Assembly: GCF_022581195.2 (NCBI RefSeq)
Contig: NC_061461.1
Location: 6,200,001 to 6,264,000, forward strand
Length of the DNA: 64,000 nt
Reading direction: 5' to 3'
DNA from: Helicoverpa zea
Lineage: Eukaryota; Arthropoda; Insecta; Lepidoptera; Noctuidae
Shown here: positions 22,459 to 33,253 of the stretch, in pieces
Position numbering within the stretch: the stretch's first letter is position 1
How the letters are laid out: every line of letters starts with the position of its first letter
Program-made: the position numbers and the translations under genes
The notes under the pieces: generated by a model
Seen by the model: only the letters and a program-made list of their open reading frames with translations
Database searches by the model: none
Told to the model about the DNA's origin: nothing

Positions 22459-23198
22459 ATGACAAAAGGTTAAAAACGCTAAATCCTATAAAAAGCAAAA
22501 AATAACTTTTAACACTACGTAAGTACCAACTAAAGCATGTCAGGGTACGTCCACATCTGGCGAATGCGCCGCGAATGCGCAGCACGCGAGCCGATCGCGA
22601 GCTGTCCGCGAACTGCGCGCGTGCATTTTTGTTCGTGCGCCGCTTCTGCGCCGCACGCGCGCAGCTCGCGCGCGACCTAAGCGCCGCACGCGAGCGGCGC
22701 GCAGGCGGCGCGCGACGTCTGCCATCTTCGATAGTACTGAGCCAATATACGGAACTGTAAGGGCGAGAACTGATTGCGCGCAGATCGCGCGCCGCTCGCG
22801 CGCTCTATACGAGCCTTGCGTGAGTTGCGCTAAAGAGGCGCACCGAACTATTGCAGTGACTGCACGCGCGCAGCTCGCGGACAGCTCGCGATCGGCTCGC
22901 GTGCTGCGCATTCGCGGCGCATTCGCCAGATGTGGACGCAACCTCAGACTAAACTAAATTTTGTTGTGTCGGGGGACCGCTCTAATTATCTAATTAAGAT
23001 TCGTGTTTTTTTATATACGAATGTTGTAATTAGGTAGGTACCTATCATTTGATTTATGTAAGTATTTTTGAAGGTAAAAAGCGGTCCCCCGACACGTCAA
23101 AATTTAGTTTAGTCTGACATGCTTTAGTTGGTACTTACGTAGTGTTAAAAGTTATTTTTTGCTTTTTATAGGATTTAGCGTTTTTAACCTTTTGTCAT
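22459..23198. mobile_element. Palindromic element interrupted by a GC-rich MITE
   Basis: Outer arms 22459-22543 and 23114-23198 are 85-bp inverted copies (atgacaaaaggttaaaaacg ... aaagcatgtcag and complement). The palindrome continues inward once the GC-rich insertion at 22544-22943 is removed: 22948-22981 (actaaactaaatttt ... gggggaccgct) pairs with 23080-23113. Each full arm is therefore about 120 bp around an AT-rich loop of roughly 95 bp. No coding capacity. This is a foldback or stem-loop repeat of unknown class. Confidence 0.82.
22544..22943. mobile_element. 400-bp GC-rich MITE with long terminal inverted repeats
   Basis: The ends are GGT(AC or TGC)GTCCACATCTGGCG, followed by near-perfect inverted repeats about 75-80 bp long (22549-22626 versus 22860-22936). 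The interior is extremely CpG-rich. The 4-bp sequence tcag lies on both sides (22540-22543 and 22944-22947), and excising the element rejoins the arm of the host palindrome exactly. Both open frames over it (133 and 61 codons) are Arg/Ala-rich artefacts of composition. It is non-autonomous; the superfamily is undetermined. Confidence 0.85.
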
Positions 23199-23208
23199 AA
23201 TAATTGTG

Positions 23209-23925
23209 TACTTTTTTTGGGTCGGGGTTTTTTTTTAAATTTATAATTTAATTTTATTTCATGCTTTTTGAAGGAGCTACTTAATTTTTCCTTCATTTAA
23301 TTTATTTTATTTTAAGATGGGGTAGCTATATGCGATCTCGGCCAAAGGAAGCTGTTCAACAATCCTCATGGCAAACTGGCTCTGGGAGAATTGCACAGAT
23401 TGAGAAACAATAAAGATTAACCTTTGGTGATCCAGGGTTATATACCATTCTGGGGTTTCATCTGCCACATCCCATTTCCAGCATCAGGTTCTCGTCAATT
23501 AGAAACATGAAGAGAACTAGTCAAGACAAATTCAATGAGCCCAAACTCGATGGGTTTACTAAAAGGCAGTTCAGGGTTACGTCTCCTATCTTCGTGTCCT
23601 AACAGCAGACCAGCTCAGTGGTTCCAGAAGACATTAGTATTTCAAATTTCAGATCCCACATATGCTTGCAAGTAAACTGAGCGTGTAACATTCCTATCAC
23701 ACCTAACAAACGAGCTGATGACCTTGAAGACCTGAACCGATTTCCACCAAACATAGCTAAGAACACTCCCGAATGACATTCCTTTCAAACAAAAAAAACC
23801 GCATTACAATCGGATCATCCGTTTGGGAGCTACGATGCCACATACACACACACACACACACACACAGACACGTCAAACTTATAACACCCCATCGTTTTTG
23901 CGTCGGGGGTTAAAAAAAGTAGGAT
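23209..23925 (-). repeat. Interspersed moth repeat with gtcggggg ends and a CA microsatellite
   Basis: One end carries tttttttgggtcgggg (about 23213-23228) and the other gcgtcgggggttaaaaaaa. Inside is a recognisable segment: an aatcggatcatccgtttggg-like motif, gagctacgatgcca, a CA tract, then cagacacgtcaaacttataa. This combination is very common in noctuid genomes (remembered pattern, not searched). No ORF. The class (LINE tail, Helitron-like or other) and the orientation are uncertain; minus is a guess from the T/A-run ends. Confidence 0.55.
23844..23868. repeat. (CA)n microsatellite
   Basis: About a dozen CA units, embedded in the interspersed repeat at 23209-23925 and therefore probably amplified with it. 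Confidence 0.9.
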
Positions 23926-24372
23926 GTACAACCCGTGCCGACGGGTTATAAGTTATTGTTACTTTCAGGAGTTTTTTTTTAATAATTGAGTTTTTTAGAA
24001 TGTATGGTACGGTAGTAGGTACAAAACAAAACATTATTCCTAACAATTTTCTTATTCTTACCCTAGAAATATAGTTTCTCGAATGTTAATGTTTGCCTTT
24101 ATCAGTAATGTTCGTTGACTTGTTGATTGTGTGGGCGTTGACATTTGATATTTAATTTGGTTATTAAGATGCGCCATCAGTCCGTTTTTGTATGGTGAGA
24201 AAAACCTATGTTGTATTATGAAAATGCAACAATAAAAAGTTTAATTACAAGATAATTAGATTAACATTAATAACAGTTGTTAATCTATCTATCAAAAATA
24301 AAATACAAAGCTAAAAAATTGCTATGCAATTATGAAATTCTGGCAAGAGAAATGGTCGTTAATCATTACAAT

Positions 24373-25090
24373 TGAAAGGACAATGGGCACAAATATATGG
24401 GATCTGGTATACCCCACCAATAGGAATGTCATATATATCATTGGATAGGCCTTTTTATGTAGAACAATATTTACTATGACAGCTTTGCTGAAATGTTTGT
24501 CCGTTCTGAGATATAGATCAAAAACTGTGCAAAAGTTAGAACTAAGTAATCTATTGATACCTCAAGTTTTTAAAGGAAAATCTAAGTACTAATAACTTTA
24601 AGTCTTGTAAGTACTACTGTGCCCGTTAGGATCCATAATTGTTACTATTATGTAGCATTTCAACCTTTTATTGTACCAACTGGATGTTGGGCGTAGTGAG
24701 AAACCGCACCAATAGGAAAGTCATACATATCATTGGATAGGTCTTTTTAACTGGAACAACATTTACTATGACAGCTTTGTTCTATTGTTTGTCCGTTCTG
24801 AGATATAGATAACAAACAATCTTAAAAGTGATGCTAATCAATACTGTAATCTGATTTTCTTTCATACAAGACTTACACTTAGTAGTTCTTAGATTTTCCT
24901 TTAAAAACTTGAGTTATCAATAGATTACTTAGTTCTAACTTTTGCACAGTTTTTGATCTATATCTCAGAACGGACAAACATTTCAGCAAAGCTGTCATAG
25001 TAAATATTGTTCTACATAAAAAGGCCTATCCAATGATATATATGACATTGCTATTGGTGGGGTATACCAATCTGCCCATTGTCCTTTTCA
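24373..25090. mobile_element. Foldback element with a third internal copy
   Basis: The left arm (24373-24611) and right arm (about 24864-25090) are inverted copies over about 220-240 bp with only a few visible differences. They share tataccccaccaatag, atcattggataggcc, tttgtccgttctgagatata and aaaactgtgcaaaag. A diverged third copy in the same orientation as the left arm lies at about 24703-24815 in the loop. No coding capacity was seen. The outer boundary lies near tgaaa(a)ggacaatggg; no TSD was identified. Confidence 0.8.
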
Positions 25091-28000
25091 GTACAATATC
25101 TTCTACACAAAATCTGTTTACAACATCACATAGGACAAATTATTCGTATCTAATAAACAAGAGGATAAATATCGGACATAAGAGTTGGTAACATTAGTGA
25201 AAGCAATCACGTTGTGTGCACAACTACTACTCGAGTTGAACCGGAGCCAAGTATTGTGGCCGTTTGAGTATTTTTAGGTAATAAGCACCTCGTAATTTTA
25301 ATAGCAACAATGTTTCAGGATTGGATGGGCGGGCAAACTAAATTGTCTTGTCTCCGCTAATTGTATTTAATGTTATTTTGTCTATGCTATATAGGTTATC
25401 TTACATTATAGGTGTGTTACGTCAAGAAAAATAAATGAGAGGAGACGAAACACCAGCGATGATGACGATTATGATTTTCATTTTAATTGGTTTTAATGAA
25501 CATAGTTTTTGCTATATAAATGACCTATATCTATGTTATCACTACTTACTTAGTAAACAATTCCCATACCTACATATCTTGATTCAACATACGATTGAAT
25601 CTGCTTTTTATTGTAACAGCAAGGTGAATCTCGTAGTGTTTGGGTGCGTGTATATCGCGTGCAGCGGACGTTGCTTGATGGATGGCCGCAGTGCGCAGGA
25701 GTGTCGCCCGCCTGTCGCAACACAATGCGACCATGTCCGCTAGATTGATTAGCTCTGTACTCGGCTCGTGGAAACCTGCAGATAAACGGTTGACACGCCG
25801 CGTTTTCACGCCGCGTCAAGATGGCTTAATTATTTAGAACAAAAATCGACTTTGATAGTTTATCAATTAGTGCAAGACTAATGTTATTTCTAGGAGGAAC
25901 AATTTCTTTATTGAAGGAATGTAAGTAAAGAGATGTAACACCATATCGGCCAATACCGATTAAATCCGCTTCTTATATAAACTTGCAGAAATCACCAAGT
26001 TTGTATTTACTAAACGCGTTTAGAACGCTAAGTTTATGAGAGTCATGTCAATCGCTGTCGTCCGCTCCAATTAAAACGTAGCACCACATCAAACCAGTTC
26101 CAGCTTTCTGGTGCTCCTGATGTACACAGCTCAGATGCGCCGGCGCAGAGAGCGGCACACTAATCGCATGCATTCATTTAAATCTATTTAGGTAAACAGC
26201 CGTGACACGACGAGCCTACGGAATGTGCTTTTGGAATAATTACGTTACCAAAATGATACCGCCATTCTAATTTTAATTTAATTTGCGCTACTCTTTTCCA
26301 GACATTGCAGTAATTATTGATCCCAGCGCTATGCAAGATATTTTAATATTACACGTACTGTAATAATCTAGAGTGTTGTAGCTGTGTGGTGCATATAAAT
26401 TATGGAGTTCACTCGGCGATATTGTGTTTCATGTCCGGCGGTTTAGACACGGGCCGAGTATATCTGCGTGAAAAGGGCGAAATATTGCAGAAATTTCAAA
26501 CGCGACAGGACAGCGTTCGATTCGTCGCGGTGTAGGATTTCATTGCGCTATATCCACCTCGAGCGCTACAACACTCATGTGCTTACGACAAGCTCTTACC
26601 ACCGCGACGTTTATTGATAGCAATGTTTTTGTGTATATCGTTCTTATTAAAATTAGACCCACTTCACATCGGTTGTTTTATACGAGGGCGTGTTTAATTT
26701 ACAGCTCTATTATAAGTGCTATCTGGATTATTACTCCATTCGCATCGTTAGAATTTAACTGCCCGCTGTTAAACTAAAGGATTTCCACCATTTTATAATG
26801 TGGTATGTAAATGTAAGATACTCCAATCATTGAATTAGGCTTATTCACCAATTATAACTAATTGCAAAAGTGCATAGATGTTTATAGCATCGGGAGCAAA
26901 AGGTAGCGTATGTCTTTAGTATCGGTTGGCAAATATCGGATCGGGAGATGGTATCCGTACTATTGTTAATCCGGTAATTTGAATTTATTGCACCATGAAT
27001 AAATGGTCCAGTGCTTGGAGCGGGGGCTATCGGGCAACACATCGACACAGCAGCCGTGTAGTGAGGCCGACGTCGCCGCGTGGCTGCTACCGTCGCTGCG
27101 CCGGCGCGCAGCCGCGACACACACCTGCATACAATCTGACACGCCAATACACCTGAATAACGGATTCTGTAGCTTGTTTACTTCTTGCTCTCCTACTGAC
27201 TACATGACTCGGACTCGTAGAGAATTCTACTTTTGTGAAATAAGTTTAACAAACAACAATCTCAAAACAAAATGCTTGAGTCTAGAGACTTTTCCAATAT
27301 ATGTAGATACATTCTAAATAAGGGTTGGCGATAATAATAGGTTATGTGAGTCAGTAGTTGTATGTGGAGAACTAATCTTGCTTATTCCTTGTTTGAGATG
27401 TGATTGTTTCTCCTTAATGGGCGAGCCGGTCTAATCGGTACATCCTCGATGCCGGCCGTGTCCAGTGCTTGCGTTAATTAGACTCCGATTGCATTCTAGT
27501 GAGCCAAACACATGCTAGTTTTAGAGGTCACTTCTTGTTCTGGAGATAATACGGAGATATCACCATATTTCAGCCGTGTAACATTATCGAAATCGCGTAA
27601 CTACCGATACATACAACGGTATTACGTCGGGACGACCGGCGACCTGCCCGATGAGGTGTGGACCGGCAATCAGGAATCATTATTTACGAACAGCTATTAT
27701 CACCTCATGGCTTTTCTGGTTTATTATCGGCATTGCTCGTTATGTTGTCCTGCGACGGATAAATTATGCTATTAAGTTAGCAGATTGACAAAGTTATTTA
27801 TGACATTAAGTGAGAGCGGGCTGAGTGGTGACCGCTAGGGCCGTCGTCAGGAACGTTACCATCGGTTCTCTAGTCACCGAGTTTTCACTTCAATATTTCT
27901 TCGAACATGTTTTTAGCTTTCTCGGCGAAATGAGCATTTAGTAGATACTTGTAAGTGAGGCGTGTGCGAGACTGAGCATTCGTAGTATGGCTGTCAGACG

Positions 28001-31000
28001 GGTTTTGCGTTTGCTCAGATAACTCGCAAGCGTTCTGCTACGATAGTTGTCGCACAATGTACGATTCGCGTCATTGATATAGCATTATACTGAAATTAAA
28101 AGTTTAATAGCTGCTTTTTATAAAAACAAAACTTGAAAATTGTATGTCCTATAGTTTTAATTAGGAGCTCTGGAAAATTAAAACACATCCCAATTAGATA
28201 ATTCCGTTCTGGTGAGGATTGGGAGGTTTTGTCTAAATACATGTACATAAATAAGTGCGAATGTGTAGCAAAAGCTTAAATAATTAATAATTTCTATCTT
28301 ATCGACATTAGGTTTTTTGCTTTTCATATAAAATGTTGTTATAATAGATATTATCCTGATTCGTTGGGATCATTGACATGCAGTCTATATGGTACTGACC
28401 GGAAAATACACCGTAACGTGAGAACTTACGCCTAACAAAAACTACCTTGTAACCATATGAACATTCTATACTTACGACGAGATTAAAGGAAAATATCACT
28501 AAAACAACTTTTACTGCTACTTTCATTTGCATAAATGTATTTTGATCGTTATTTTACTGTTTGTACCTATTTCAGTATTTAGCGTTAGCACTTTGCTCAT
28601 ATGCATTAGATTTTACAATGTTATGATCGTTCAGATATAAGTTTTTTGTAAGTAATTTTAATATGTAGTTACTTCTGAACCAATTAAATATGTACGTATT
28701 GGGTCAGTATTTTTAGCATAAAACAGGTTTAGCTCCTATTCACATAATATGTATCTATTGGATATTTGGACAATTAAAACATAAAATAAGCAAAAGGAAA
28801 AAACAGACGAAGAAAATTCTAGAGCAGATTCTATAATGTCGTAAATCACTTTAACTACTCGTTACAATATTTCACAAAATACTTAATAGTGCAATAAATC
28901 ATGTACTCTGTCCAAAGATAATAAGTACAAATTACTTGAATGGGCATTGTCTCATTTTATTCAAAAAGCGGCGTCTGCGCATATTGCGCGGCCGTGTGTC
29001 ACTGGGCATCACACGCGTAATACACATGTCAAGCTATTGATATCGATACGGCAGCCGTCTGATCGCATGCCATGTCTCGATACCGTCACTCTATAAAACA
29101 TAAATTAATTGGCCAGGCGGAATGTAATTTGTAGTGTCCTCCTTTAACGAGCCCTGATTGAGATGTGAACGCCGATCTTGGACTAATAAGCACTCAATAT
29201 CTCAGTGACGTTTCCTTTGGAATTATCGCGGCGTTTTTATTTATGTTGCGGTTTTATAGCTAATGAGGTGACGTGATCATACTGTCATATAATTTACTTC
29301 TTTAATTAGAACTGCTACTGGAACTTGAATATTGCTAGCAGCTTTTAGAATTATTTTTTTATCTGTCTTTGTGTGTATTCCAGGTTAGTTTTAATCGGTG
29401 TTAAATGTGGTAACGCTGGTTTGTTATGAGAGCCTGTCGTAAAACTATGATGTCGGAGGTCTTTGATGTGTCTAGTACTTAGGTACTTACCTATATATGT
29501 GTATGTATGTAATCGTGTTATTTTGGTCTGGTACTATAATCCGGTCTAACTACGAGTATACTGATCTAATGACCTGCCGCTCTAAGGTTAACTTGACTTG
29601 TAAATCTGATCGCAATACTTAATTTGATGATCGTAGTTGATTCGTAGTCTGTTTGCTAGTCTTCTAGCTAAGTAACTTAGTAAATTGTAGTAATTAGTAG
29701 AAACTGGGGGCAGCATATGGTGATTTAAAATAACTAATTTTCTATAAGTTGCGAACATATAATAATTTTGTACTGTATTCAGGTATTTCTTATATTGATA
29801 CTTTTGTTTATTTTTATACTCTGATTACTTTATTCAAGTAAAATAGCCATTATTCATAATACAGAAAAACCTACTGCGCATAATTATATGATTACTAGAC
29901 ACGGATGAAATTGTGGGAATAACTGACATAAATGTGTTTACTAAGAAAATTGCCGTGATCAATACCTCCAATAATGGAGTGCAGTGGAAAAAATATTCAG
30001 ATCATGATTAACCTTTGACTCATTATAGGATCATTATTCAAAATAAAAACTTATGCTAAAGGGCCAAGTACCTAATATATTTTAAAAATCTTATATGTTT
30101 CGTATATTTGGTATAATATGTTCTGTATTTTTTATTAAGTTATGTAATGTCTACACGACTGGTAGATTATATTCATATCTTTTTATTTCTATCATTATTA
30201 GCACGATAATATCTTATTTTATTTGTCTATCAAATGAAACGAACTCGTATCACAATAAACGTTTTATTAGTTATAGCTTTCAACTTCGACCTGCTAATCA
30301 GTAAAAGATCGTAACTTATAGGAAATCGTTTAATAGATTAGCGTATAACACCACCGGTGCCATTATAAGTATTGACACCGATAAATATTACGATATACTC
30401 TCAAACTTTATGTGGGATCAAAAATGTCGTACTCAATAAATTATAAAATATATTATTACGAATTAGAAAGCATGGCTATTAAGTGGTCTCGATGTAATGA
30501 GGTAGGGACGGTCTTGACAAGGTCAATCATAAACGGACTATCGAGATTCATATTGCCTAATTTTTGTGACAACCATTTCATTTTGTTAAGGGATAGCTCT
30601 TTTGACTTGAGTTACTTAAAAGTATATATCTATTATATTATTTTTCTGGCTTAAGCTGAGTTACTTATCTTAGGCTATACATTTTGGTTGCACTTGTCAG
30701 AACTACCTTTTATTTGGTGTTCATAAATACGAGAAATAATGAGCTATTATCTTCAATACATTCATCGTACAGTGTTAGGAAATATTTAACATGAAATTTT
30801 TTTTACACTGAATATTATTTATCAAATAAACATTCATAACCAACGACAAGCAAACACGGTAACCAAAGATTAAATAAAGAAATAGTGGTCTGTTGGTTCA
30901 TTCATTCTGATAGTATTTTATTAATTGGCTTCAGTTATGAAGTACAATATTATTATGCGCTGAGAAATGACGACGTCGCGACCGAAGCGTGTTCGCGTTA

Positions 31001-31639
31001 ATCATTAATGTTTTGATACTTATTAAGTTAAGTATTTATATGTCACGAATGAAACACGATACCGCCTTGGAGGCAAAGCCGGATGTGTCTCTGTTTTACA
31101 TACAAAACTATCTTATTATCTAAATTCATGATACTTTAAATATGTCCTCTGTCCAACTCGTTGCATTAGTTGAATGAAAATATTTACAGTTGCCGAGCTC
31201 CTTACGAAAGACACATGAACAATATTACCGTGCCACTGAAATGAGGGATAAATATAATCAATTAAATGAGATTATTTTATTGAAATATATATTTGAAATG
31301 GTAATAAATAAACGGGTACACAGGAAGTTGCTTTTGCTCATCTGCTCAATAAAAGCCTCATTCAATACAAAAATACGCTCCGAAACCTTGGAGATTGCCT
31401 TGCTCTTGAGAATTATAATATAAATAGAAATAAATATTCCTAGGAAAAATCGTTTTGAACTGCATGGAAATAATAAAGATTTCTCACAAATACAAATCAT
31501 TTTGTATCTCAAACCTTTCATAAAGTTTAATGGATTCGTGGTGGATTGCAAGTTGACTTGATTTAGTAACTTCTGAGATCTGCACTGATTGTTATTTTAG
31601 AGACGAAGAGTATCCGTGGACCGGCAGAGATTATTTTGA
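25091..31639. other. Long gene-free stretch
   Basis: Over 6.5 kb with no recognisable gene, RNA or complete mobile element. Open frames are all short and lack domain signatures. A GC-rich patch lies at about 26995-27130 (gtgcttggagcggg to ccgcgacacac), another at about 28965-29090. Smaller patches recur without any adjacent coding exon. Confidence 0.45.
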
Positions 31640-31647
31640 ATGATTGT
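31640..31647. repeat. 8-bp target-site duplication of the hAT element (left)
   Basis: atgattgt; exact partner at 33246-33253. Confidence 0.88.
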
Positions 31648-31819
31648 CATTGGCGTAGCCAGCTTTGGGCTCAGGGTGGGGCAGCAGTCAACCTGTCCCC
31701 CGGAGGAGGGCGGGGGCCCTCCGATTTTTTGTATCTTGAGTCGTTAATCTCAAACTTGTTAATCTCTTAATTTGAGAGGTTTATATTTTCAGGTACAGAA
31801 AATAAACAATCACACACAG

Positions 31820-32175
31820 GACAAAAGCCAAAAGTAAGGGCATATAGTTTCTGAATACGCGAGCGAAGCGAGCGCGAAATTTTTATCGGAGTTAAACCAA
31901 ATATTACGTAAAATTTAGCCCAAACGTACTTAACTTTTTCTTTGTTGACAAATGCAAAAATAAGGGCTAGTTTCTGAATACGCGAGCGAAGCGAGCGTGA
32001 AATTTTTATCGGACTTAAACCAAATATTACGTAAAATTTAGCCCAAACGTACTTAACTTTTTGTTTTTTGACAAATACAAAAACAATATAGTTTCTGAAT
32101 ACGCGAGCGAAGCGAGCGCGAAATTTTTATTATTTTTTAAAACTCAAAACCAAAAACTACGTAAAATGTCGCCCA
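31820..32175. repeat. Three-copy 121-123-bp tandem repeat in the hAT element
   Basis: The marker gtttctgaatacgcgagcga begins at 31847, 31970 and 32091, so periods are 123 and 121 bp. The first two copies are near-identical across gcgaaatttttatcgga, aaccaaatattacgtaaaat and cccaaacgtacttaac. The third diverges after about 45 bp. A partial copy precedes the first (from about 31820, acaaaagccaaaagtaaggg). Each copy has the internal dyad-like core gcgagcgaagcgagcg. Confidence 0.88.
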
Positions 32176-32309
32176 AATATACATTTTCATGAATGGGGGG
32201 ACTAGGTACGACATACCCGATTTACGTCCATACGAAAACCCCCTCGCTCGCATAGATAAGTCGATAAAAATAAAGCTAGATAACGTATAGCAACGTCGCG
32301 CAGCTAAGC

Positions 32310-32377
32310 TTCGCGGACCACTTGGAATGCCTCCAGGGACCACCAGTGGTCCGCAGACCACCGGTTAAGAACCACTG
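32310..32377 (-). mobile_element. Possible end of a second hAT-like element within the transposase remnant
   Basis: On the minus strand, CAGTGGTTCTTAACC starts exactly where the transposase frame is broken (32377) and continues into a dyad-rich stretch (ggtggtctgcggaccactgg). Sequences beginning CAGTGGTTCT(T/C)AACC are characteristic TIR starts of many hAT elements. No matching opposite end or TSD was located, so it may be a truncated insertion or the product of a rearrangement. Confidence 0.45.
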
Positions 32378-32555
32378 TGCTAAACGATCGTTCTATTGTA
32401 CAGGTTGTACATGGCTGGGCAAGCAAAATAGCGAGCGCGGTTTTTACACTAGGATAAAATTGCATTTCCGAAATTTTGATCACATCTACCAGTTCTATCT
32501 CCTTCAATGCATTATTTTTTGGATTAGATGGACGGCTCGGCTCGCTACGCCACAT
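32376..32555 (-). pseudogene. hAT transposase C-terminal dimerisation domain remnant
   Basis: The minus-strand frame contains MQFYPSVKTALAILLAQPCT followed by TCTIERSFST. This matches the hAT C-terminal dimerisation domain, whose hallmark is a YP..K..L.ILL..P....ERSFS pattern. About 60 residues are readable. The frame is then cut at 32377 by sequence beginning CAGTGGTTCTTAACC, after which the frame reads through unrelated codons to a stop at 32304. The DDE catalytic parts and BED finger are missing. It serves as a diagnostic fossil that agrees with the 8-bp TSD. Confidence 0.8.
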
Positions 32556-32678
32556 AGCACCTATTCTTTTTGGGAATACGGCTCGCTTTCAAATGACGCG
32601 CGCACCGCGCACGTTCGTGAACTCGCACGTGCATTTTGTTTTGATCGCGCTCTTTTCAAAGTCGACAATTTTTATAAC

Positions 32679-33105
32679 TAAGGTGATCTTCACACTGCCC
32701 CGCATCACGCTGCATCTTGCGTGTCGACGCACCTACGCGCGTTCCTGCGGGAGTGCAGATCTGCATCATCGTGCGGGTTTTTCACGCACTCACGCGCGTA
32801 GGTGCGTTTTGTAAATTCACGCACAGCGAGTTCCATTTTCAAATATACACGTCACGCCCATTCAAAATCACGCGCGGCATTGCGGGATTCAGTGTGCCAT
32901 ACCTTGCGTCTCGCCCCGCACCTACGCGCGGGGGTGCGTGTTTCTCCGCATGTATGTGCGTGATCCGCATGAACGCGCGTGGATGCATTTTCAGTGTGTT
33001 GGACTATGCGTGTTTTCCATACAAACGGAGATATTTCCATACAACGGAAAAAAACGCATCCACGCACTACGCTGCATCATGCGGGGCAGTGTGATAATCG
33101 CCTTA
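32679..33105. mobile_element. 427-bp GC-rich MITE nested in the hAT element
   Basis: The left end (32679-32705) reads TAAGGTGATCTTCACACTG followed by CCCCGCAT. The right end, as reverse complement of 33079-33105, differs from it at only two or three positions. The interior is rich in cacctacgcgcg and gcgtggatgc type motifs in both orientations, so more dyads are present. The TSD is ambiguous because the terminal TAA/TTA could belong to the TIR. Open frames over it (125, 112 and 119 codons) are compositional artefacts. Confidence 0.72.
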
Positions 33106-33245
33106 CGGATAGTACATATGATTGTTGATGTTGTTAGTTAGAGTTAGTAAAAAAAAACATTCTTTAATCACACACCTTATAGGTCAGAGCCAGGGCCCAG
33201 GGTGGGGCAAGTGCCCCAGCTTGCCCCAGTGTGGCTACGCCCATG

Positions 33246-33253
33246 ATGATTGT
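33246..33253. repeat. 8-bp target-site duplication of the hAT element (right)
   Basis: atgattgt; exact partner of 31640-31647. Confidence 0.88.

Larger units (their letters stand above)
31648..33245 (-). mobile_element. Degenerate hAT-superfamily DNA transposon
   Basis: The ends are CATTGGCGTAGCCA (31648-31661) and the complement of CATGGGCGTAGCCA (33232-33245). They are flanked by an exact 8-bp repeat atgattgt at 31640-31647 and 33246-33253, the TSD length diagnostic of hAT elements. A minus-strand remnant of the hAT C-terminal dimerisation domain lies at 32376-32555, so the element points leftward. The interior also holds 121-123-bp tandem repeats (31820-32175), a second hAT-like end (32310-32377) and a GC-rich MITE (32679-33105). 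At 1.6 kb it is shorter than autonomous hAT elements and cannot encode a complete transposase. Confidence 0.85.

Noticed and set aside
22540..22941. 133-codon minus-strand open frame
   Set aside because: It lies within the 400-bp palindromic GC-rich MITE and its peptide is a product of the inverted-repeat composition.
32717..33094. 125-codon open frame
   Set aside because: Contained in the GC-rich MITE at 32679-33105; repetitive motifs, no protein signature.
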